From Streptoverticillium olivoreticuli subsp. olivoreticuli (lineage in GTDB: Bacteria > Actinomycetota > Actinomycetes > Streptomycetales > Streptomycetaceae), in NCBI RefSeq assembly GCF_003391135.1, contig NZ_CP031455.1, forward strand, positions 3,627,001 to 3,691,000: DNA of 64,000 nt, given 5' to 3'. Numbering within the stretch: the stretch's first letter is position 1; the number at the start of each line of letters is the position of its first letter. The position numbers and the translations under genes were made by a program. Of this stretch, positions 60,330 to 64,000 are shown one piece after another. Below the pieces are notes generated by a model, which saw nothing but the letters and a program-made list of their open reading frames with translations, made no database searches and had not been told where the DNA came from.

Positions 60330-60545
60330 ATGACTGACGCCACCGACACCGCCAGCCAGCCCCTGACCGTCCGCATCACCGGCCGCAGACTGAAGGCAGC
60401 CCTCCGCGTCGGCCCCACCGAGATCCACACCTTCGACATCGTCGCGGTCAACCAGATTGACGGCGCAGTCTGGTTCACCCTGGACGGCCCCGACGGCGCG
60501 CCCCTCGACGGGCAGACCGCCGACGCCCTCGGTATGGGCTTCTAG
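60330..60545 (+). CDS. Hypothetical 71-residue protein
   Basis: ATG 60330, first gene after P5. Small beta-rich protein (LTVRITGRRLKAALRVGPTE, VAVNQIDGAVWFTLDGPDG). It is separated from the next gene by a perfect 17-bp hairpin. Function unknown. Confidence 0.6.
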   Translation: MTDATDTASQPLTVRITGRRLKAALRVGPTEIHTFDIVAVNQIDGAVWFTLDGPDGAPLDGQTADALGMGF

Positions 60546-60590
60546 CCCGTCATACCCACCGGCCACACCTGGCCCGTGATCATGCGGGTA

Positions 60591-60631
60591 CGGGGGTAGG
60601 GGCGCAGCAGTCGACTGCGCCCCTACCCCCG
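60591..60631 (+). terminator. Very strong terminator
   Basis: Perfect 17-bp stem CGGGGGTAGGGGCGCAG / CTGCGCCCCTACCCCCG with a 7-base loop, in a 225-base gap between genes. Confidence 0.85.
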
Positions 60632-60770
60632 CGCCAGCCCCGGCCGCCGCAACACGGCGGACCAAGACCTCACACAGGCAGCCCCATCCGCGCCTGATCC
60701 CCTACCTGTCCCGCGGCCCACGGGGCGGGGCGAAGCATGCCCACCACCCACCACGGAGAGTGATGCGAGA

Positions 60771-61844
60771 ATGACTCAGCTCGATCTGTTCGCCAGCATC
60801 GACACCCCCGACGAGCCGCCCCGCCCCAAGGCGGCGAAGATCCCCGCCACGTTCGCCAACCGCAAGCCCGCCGCCGCGCCCCCGGCCCCGGCCGCCAAGC
60901 CCGCTGCCGCGCCCACACCCACCGCTTCGGTCCGCGCGCTGCGCCCCCGCCTGCCGAAGAACCCCCACGAGACGGCTCTGCGCCTCGCCGAGGCCGTCTC
61001 CTCCGCCTGGCACACACAGCACGGCGGCACCGCTATCGAGGTACCCATCGGCATCGTCGCCGCCCTCGCCCTCATCCGCCCCAAAGACCCCAAGGGCCCG
61101 GACCTCGCCCGGCAGATCCTCAACCAGGACGACGACCAACTGATCAAGATGTACCGCGAGATATGGGCCGGTCACTGGATACAGCGGCCCGACCTCATCG
61201 ACCGCGCCCGCATCCTCCACGAATGGGTCAACGACGACGAGCACGACAAGCACCGCTTGTACGTCACCCGTGTCGTCACCCAGGCTGCGCTACGGAACGG
61301 GATCTTCGACCTGACCGGCCACGGCGACCCCTACTTCCGCGCCGCGACCGACGTGCTGTCACCCGTCATGGCTCTCACCCGCTCTGCCGGCGCGCAGAAG
61401 GGGCTGGGCGAGTACCACACCCCCTGGCACGTGGGCGAGATGATCGGCCACGTCGTCATGGCAGAAGCCGGCTTCATCACGAAGGACCCGAAGCCGGGAG
61501 ACCACATCCACGACCCGGCGTGCGGCAGCGGCGGCCTCCTGCGCGCAGCCGCGCAAGGCCTGCGCGAACGCGGCGGCGACCCGGCATCCATGCGCTGGTC
61601 GGGCGTCGACATCGACCCGATCGCCGCCGCCTGTACGGCCGTCAACGCGATCATCTGGGGTCTCGGCCCCCGTGTAACTGTCGCCTGTGCCGACACCCTC
61701 ACCCGCCCTGACGCCGTCGAGGAGGCCATGGCTGAAGCACGCGCCGTCATCGAGCACCGCGACCAGCTCTTCGGCCGAGCCGCTGTGATCGGCGCAGTGC
61801 GCAAGGCCCAGCGCCTCTTCGACCAGGTGGTGGCGGCAGCGTGA
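60771..61844 (+). CDS. N6-adenine-methyltransferase-like protein without catalytic NPPF motif
   Basis: 357 residues from ATG 60771. Residues about 205-330 look like a type I modification (HsdM-like) core: EYHTPWHVGEMIGHVVMAEA, motif I DPACGSGGLLRAAAQGLRER, VDIDPIAAACTAVNAIIWGL. After the strand where N-P-P-F/Y should follow there is TVACADTLTRPDAVEEAMAE and then helix; no (N/D/S)PP(F/Y/W) is found. It should bind SAM but may not methylate adenine. The N-terminal 60 residues are Ala/Pro-rich. Confidence 0.75.
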   Translation: MTQLDLFASIDTPDEPPRPKAAKIPATFANRKPAAAPPAPAAKPAAAPTPTASVRALRPRLPKNPHETALRLAEAVSSAWHTQHGGTAIEVPIGIVAALALIRPKDPKGPDLARQILNQDDDQLIKMYREIWAGHWIQRPDLIDRARILHEWVNDDEHDKHRLYVTRVVTQAALRNGIFDLTGHGDPYFRAATDVLSPVMALTRSAGAQKGLGEYHTPWHVGEMIGHVVMAEAGFITKDPKPGDHIHDPACGSGGLLRAAAQGLRERGGDPASMRWSGVDIDPIAAACTAVNAIIWGLGPRVTVACADTLTRPDAVEEAMAEARAVIEHRDQLFGRAAVIGAVRKAQRLFDQVVAAA

Positions 61845-62028
61845 GGGCCGTCAGCCACGGCGGCGTGCAGTCGTCCTCACCCGCACGGCCCGCCCCCTGT
61901 GCGAGGCCATCACCCGAGCCCAGGACGAACTTCCCATCGATGTCGGCTGTAACTCCGGCTGATGCATGACCTGATCGGTCGCCGCCACGTCACCACACCC
62001 CCTTCTCTACCGAAAGGCCAGCTTCGCC

Positions 62029-62385
62029 ATGCCCGCAACCACCGTCCTGCGCATCGCCGTCGACGGCACCCTTACCGAACTTGACATCACCGGCTACCCG
62101 GGACAGCAGGCCAAAATCCTCGCCCGCTCCCTGCTCGACGCCCCCGAAGTCATCACCTACATCCACCACCCCAAGGGCTGCCTCGCTGTCATCGGCGGCA
62201 AGAACCGCGCCCGCTCTCTGCCCAACTTCCACGCCGGCATCGCGCTGGAAGATCTGTCGACCGAATTCCACGACGTGATGGGCGCAGTCGTCTTCACCGG
62301 CTACCGCCACTACGGCGACCTCACCGAACTCCCGGACGACGCCGCCGCCCACATACGCGGCATCTGCCCCCGCAGTACCAACTGA
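62029..62385 (+). CDS. Hypothetical phage early protein
   Basis: 118 residues from ATG 62029. Alpha/beta domain (VLRIAVDGTLTELDITGYPG; VITYIHHPKGCLAVIGGKNR), weakly like the DUF3846 group of phage small proteins. No catalytic motif. The 184 bases before it show no gene. Confidence 0.55.
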   Translation: MPATTVLRIAVDGTLTELDITGYPGQQAKILARSLLDAPEVITYIHHPKGCLAVIGGKNRARSLPNFHAGIALEDLSTEFHDVMGAVVFTGYRHYGDLTELPDDAAAHIRGICPRSTN

Positions 62386-62448
62386 CCCATTGCCGCCGTG
62401 GGGCAGCACCCATCCGCCGCCCCACTCCAACTGGTGAAAGCCCCGCTC

Positions 62449-63114
62449 ATGACCATCGACTACAGCCGCACCGCCATCCGGAAAATCCTCGAAGCCATCA
62501 ACCACCCTCTTCGGCAGTACGACCTCTTGCTGCGCCTCCACTGGGCCGCTGGAGCGGACCCGGCCACCTACCGGACGGTGCGCGACATCCCCATCTCCCC
62601 GGACTCCAGCGAGTTCCACGCGACGTTGAGCGCCATGCGCGCCGACGGAGAGCTGGTGCTGCTACCCAGCACCGAATGGCGCCGCATCCTCGGCCACCGC
62701 TACAACCCGCAGCTCCGAAGCGGCACCTCGTACGGCGGCAACTACTGGTACGCCACCCGCGCCCAGTACGACCGATGGCTGCTCGAATCCGAGCATCGTG
62801 CCCAGCGTCTCGCCCAGATCCAGGCCCGCCTCGACGCCGACGGTGACGGCGACGTGCCGACCGTCACCGTGGCCCGCGACGACCTCACCCTTCTCCTCGA
62901 CCTGGCCCTCCAGGACACACCGTCGCCCAGTTCCCCGTCCGAGTCCGAGCGTCCCGCACCGCAGCACCCCGAAGGCATGACGCCCCGTCGGATCGCGGAG
63001 ATCCGCAACACAGCCGCCTCGGAGTTCCGCGACTGGGAATGGGCCGATGCCGTCATCGACGAACTCCTCGACGAAATCGAACGCCGCAGCTCCTCCAGCA
63101 CGAGCAACAGCTGA
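62449..63114 (+). CDS. Hypothetical phage early protein
   Basis: 221 residues from ATG 62449 (62398 GTG is the alternative start). The N-terminus (AIRKILEAINHPLRQYDLLL) is helical and wHTH-like; RYNPQLRSGTSYGGNYWYAT follows at about 83; the C-terminus is acidic. No family recognised. Confidence 0.55.
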   Translation: MTIDYSRTAIRKILEAINHPLRQYDLLLRLHWAAGADPATYRTVRDIPISPDSSEFHATLSAMRADGELVLLPSTEWRRILGHRYNPQLRSGTSYGGNYWYATRAQYDRWLLESEHRAQRLAQIQARLDADGDGDVPTVTVARDDLTLLLDLALQDTPSPSSPSESERPAPQHPEGMTPRRIAEIRNTAASEFRDWEWADAVIDELLDEIERRSSSSTSNS

Positions 63115-63171
63115 CCTCACGGCCTCCGAACCCGACCACCTCACCCACGCCGTACCGCATCCGGAGAAACC

Positions 63172-63519
63172 GTGCAGCACAGCGAACCGGCAACGACGCC
63201 CTTCGTCATCACCAACCCCCTGCCCGACCCTCTAGCCGCCAGCAAGCTCCAGGTGGGCGACACCTTCGCCTTCCCCGAGGACCCGACCCCACTCACCGTG
63301 CTCAGCGCACGAGCCGACAGCCACTTCAACGGGTTTCTGCTCCTCCGCGTCGACGGCTCCGACCTGCCCTTGTGCATACGCGAGACGGAAGACGTCCGGC
63401 CGCTGCGCATGCCACGAACCTTCCACCTGCCCTGCGTCCTGTGCGGCGAGGTGACCCGCTCCGATCTCGACCTCGCCACCAACGGGGAACCGCGACTCCT
63501 CGTCTGCGCCCGGCACTGA
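63172..63519 (+). CDS. Hypothetical small protein with CxxC
   Basis: 115 residues from GTG 63172. A beta-rich core (DTFAFPEDPTPLTVLSARAD) with a late CVLCGEV (about 88-94) and LLVCARH at the end. Three Cys and the final His could bind zinc. Function unknown. Confidence 0.55.
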   Translation: MQHSEPATTPFVITNPLPDPLAASKLQVGDTFAFPEDPTPLTVLSARADSHFNGFLLLRVDGSDLPLCIRETEDVRPLRMPRTFHLPCVLCGEVTRSDLDLATNGEPRLLVCARH

Positions 63520-63532
63520 CCACCCCTGAGCC

Positions 63533-63562
63533 GGCGGGGCCGCTGCTCCCAGCGGCCCCGCC
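63533..63562 (+). terminator. Terminator between early genes
   Basis: Perfect 12-bp stem GGCGGGGCCGCT / AGCGGCCCCGCC with a 6-base loop. Confidence 0.8.
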
Positions 63563-63588
63563 CTCCATGCCTGCTTCAAGGATCCCAG

Positions 63589-64000
63589 ATGACCGCTCCT
63601 GCAACAGAGCGCCGCATAGCCGCGAACAGCTTCACCTTCACCCTGCGCACCACCAACCGCGCCACCTTCGGCATCACCATCAGCCACACCGGAGAGGTCG
63701 TGGTCCGCGGCCCCCACGGCACCTCCGACGCGCAGGCCATCGGCCTCGTACACCGACGCCGGGAATGGATCTACCGCCAGCTGAAACACTTCAAGGAGAC
63801 TGCCCCCGACAGCCACGTCAAGGAGCTGATCGGCGGCACCGGGTTCACTGTCCTCGGCCACGGACACCGGCTGCGCATAGTCGCCGACGCGGAGCAGGAC
63901 CGGGCCGTCGTGCAGCACCGGTGGAGCGGGAGAGGGCCGTGGCTCCACATGCGCAGCACCACGGCCCGCAGCGTTGAGGCAGCCCGCGAAGAGCTCGTCG
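63589..64000 (+). CDS. YgjP-like (DUF45/M48-type) protein, N-terminal part (runs off right edge)
   Basis: 137 residues visible from ATG 63589 (AAGGAT upstream), no stop before the window end. The pattern GEVVVRGPHGTSDAQAIGLV, HRRREWIYRQLKHFKE and GGTGFTVLGHGHRLRIV is the N-terminal half of YgjP-like metallopeptidase proteins; the HExxH zinc motif would lie beyond the edge. Role in phage biology is not known. Confidence 0.65.
   Translation, partial: MTAPATERRIAANSFTFTLRTTNRATFGITISHTGEVVVRGPHGTSDAQAIGLVHRRREWIYRQLKHFKETAPDSHVKELIGGTGFTVLGHGHRLRIVADAEQDRAVVQHRWSGRGPWLHMRSTTARSVEAAREELV

Noticed and set aside
1..64000. CRISPR arrays, tRNA genes, rRNA genes
   Set aside because: No regularly spaced identical repeats and no tRNA-like TTCGA arm with matching acceptor stem were found on reading; the only repeats are the IS ends and the promoter families described.

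Overview
The window is high-GC actinobacterial DNA, most likely Streptomyces or a close relative. The evidence is the codon bias, frequent GTG starts, GTGA/ATGA stop-start overlaps, a WhiB-like protein, a Methyltransf_19-type SAM enzyme, LuxR/XRE accessory regulators, and rare TTA leucine codons confined to the accessory genes. No tRNA, rRNA or CRISPR array was seen, and no integrase, terminase, portal or capsid gene lies inside the window.

Layout. (1) 1-6659, + strand: tail module of a siphovirus-type phage, made of the C-terminal end of a tape measure protein, a distal tail-like protein, two further minor tail proteins and a large fibre/receptor-binding protein. (2) 6.7-13.9 kb, mostly - strand: an insertion of non-phage genes and debris. 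It holds a glutamine-amidotransferase remnant, a leaderless cupredoxin, a complete IS4-type element with an 8-bp target duplication, a cupin-like protein, and an operon of an endonuclease/exonuclease/phosphatase (EEP) enzyme plus two paralogues, one of them frameshifted. (3) 14.0-16.9 kb, + strand: phage lysis cassette (coiled-coil membrane protein, N-acetylmuramoyl-L-alanine amidase, holin-like protein) closed by two strong hairpins. (4) 17-23.5 kb: orphan genes and a three-gene IS21-type element whose istA carries an amber codon, next to a frameshifted DUF5706 (Pycsar-effector-like) gene.

(5) 23.5-47.2 kb: metabolic and regulatory cargo in three blocks. Block A (- strand, 30.0 to 23.5 kb) runs XRE regulator, YdcF-like, WbqC-like, a 38-residue peptide gene, a PIMT-like methyltransferase, an APH-like kinase, a 2H phosphoesterase and a small unknown gene. 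Block B (32.9-40.8 kb) is an ATPase, a TauD/CAS-like oxygenase, Methyltransf_19, GT2, DUF6624, EEP, and a divergent pair of hydroxymethylbilane-synthase-like genes, one of which has lost the cofactor-binding cysteine. Block C (41.1-47.2 kb) is NUDIX, ABC exporter, MFS, two methyltransferases and PhzF. Blocks A to C look like small-molecule or peptide biosynthesis and export islands; their products are unknown.

(6) 47.6-64 kb, all + strand: early/DNA-metabolism region of a phage or phage-like replicon. It contains a tandem winged-helix protein, a RecA/Sak4-like ATPase, a Cas4-like nuclease, a wHTH replication-type protein, a WhiB-like factor, a C5 cytosine methyltransferase, an N6-MTase-like protein without a catalytic motif, a YgjP-like metallopeptidase start and many small orphans. 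Five nearly identical sigma-70-type promoters, each followed at once by a GC-rich inverted repeat, divide it into transcription units; two further short repeat families sit just upstream of genes.

One reading of the whole is a single large prophage or phage-plasmid with late genes on the left, early genes on the right and about 30 kb of cargo between. Two separate prophage remnants flanking a chromosomal island is the alternative, and the window alone cannot decide between them.
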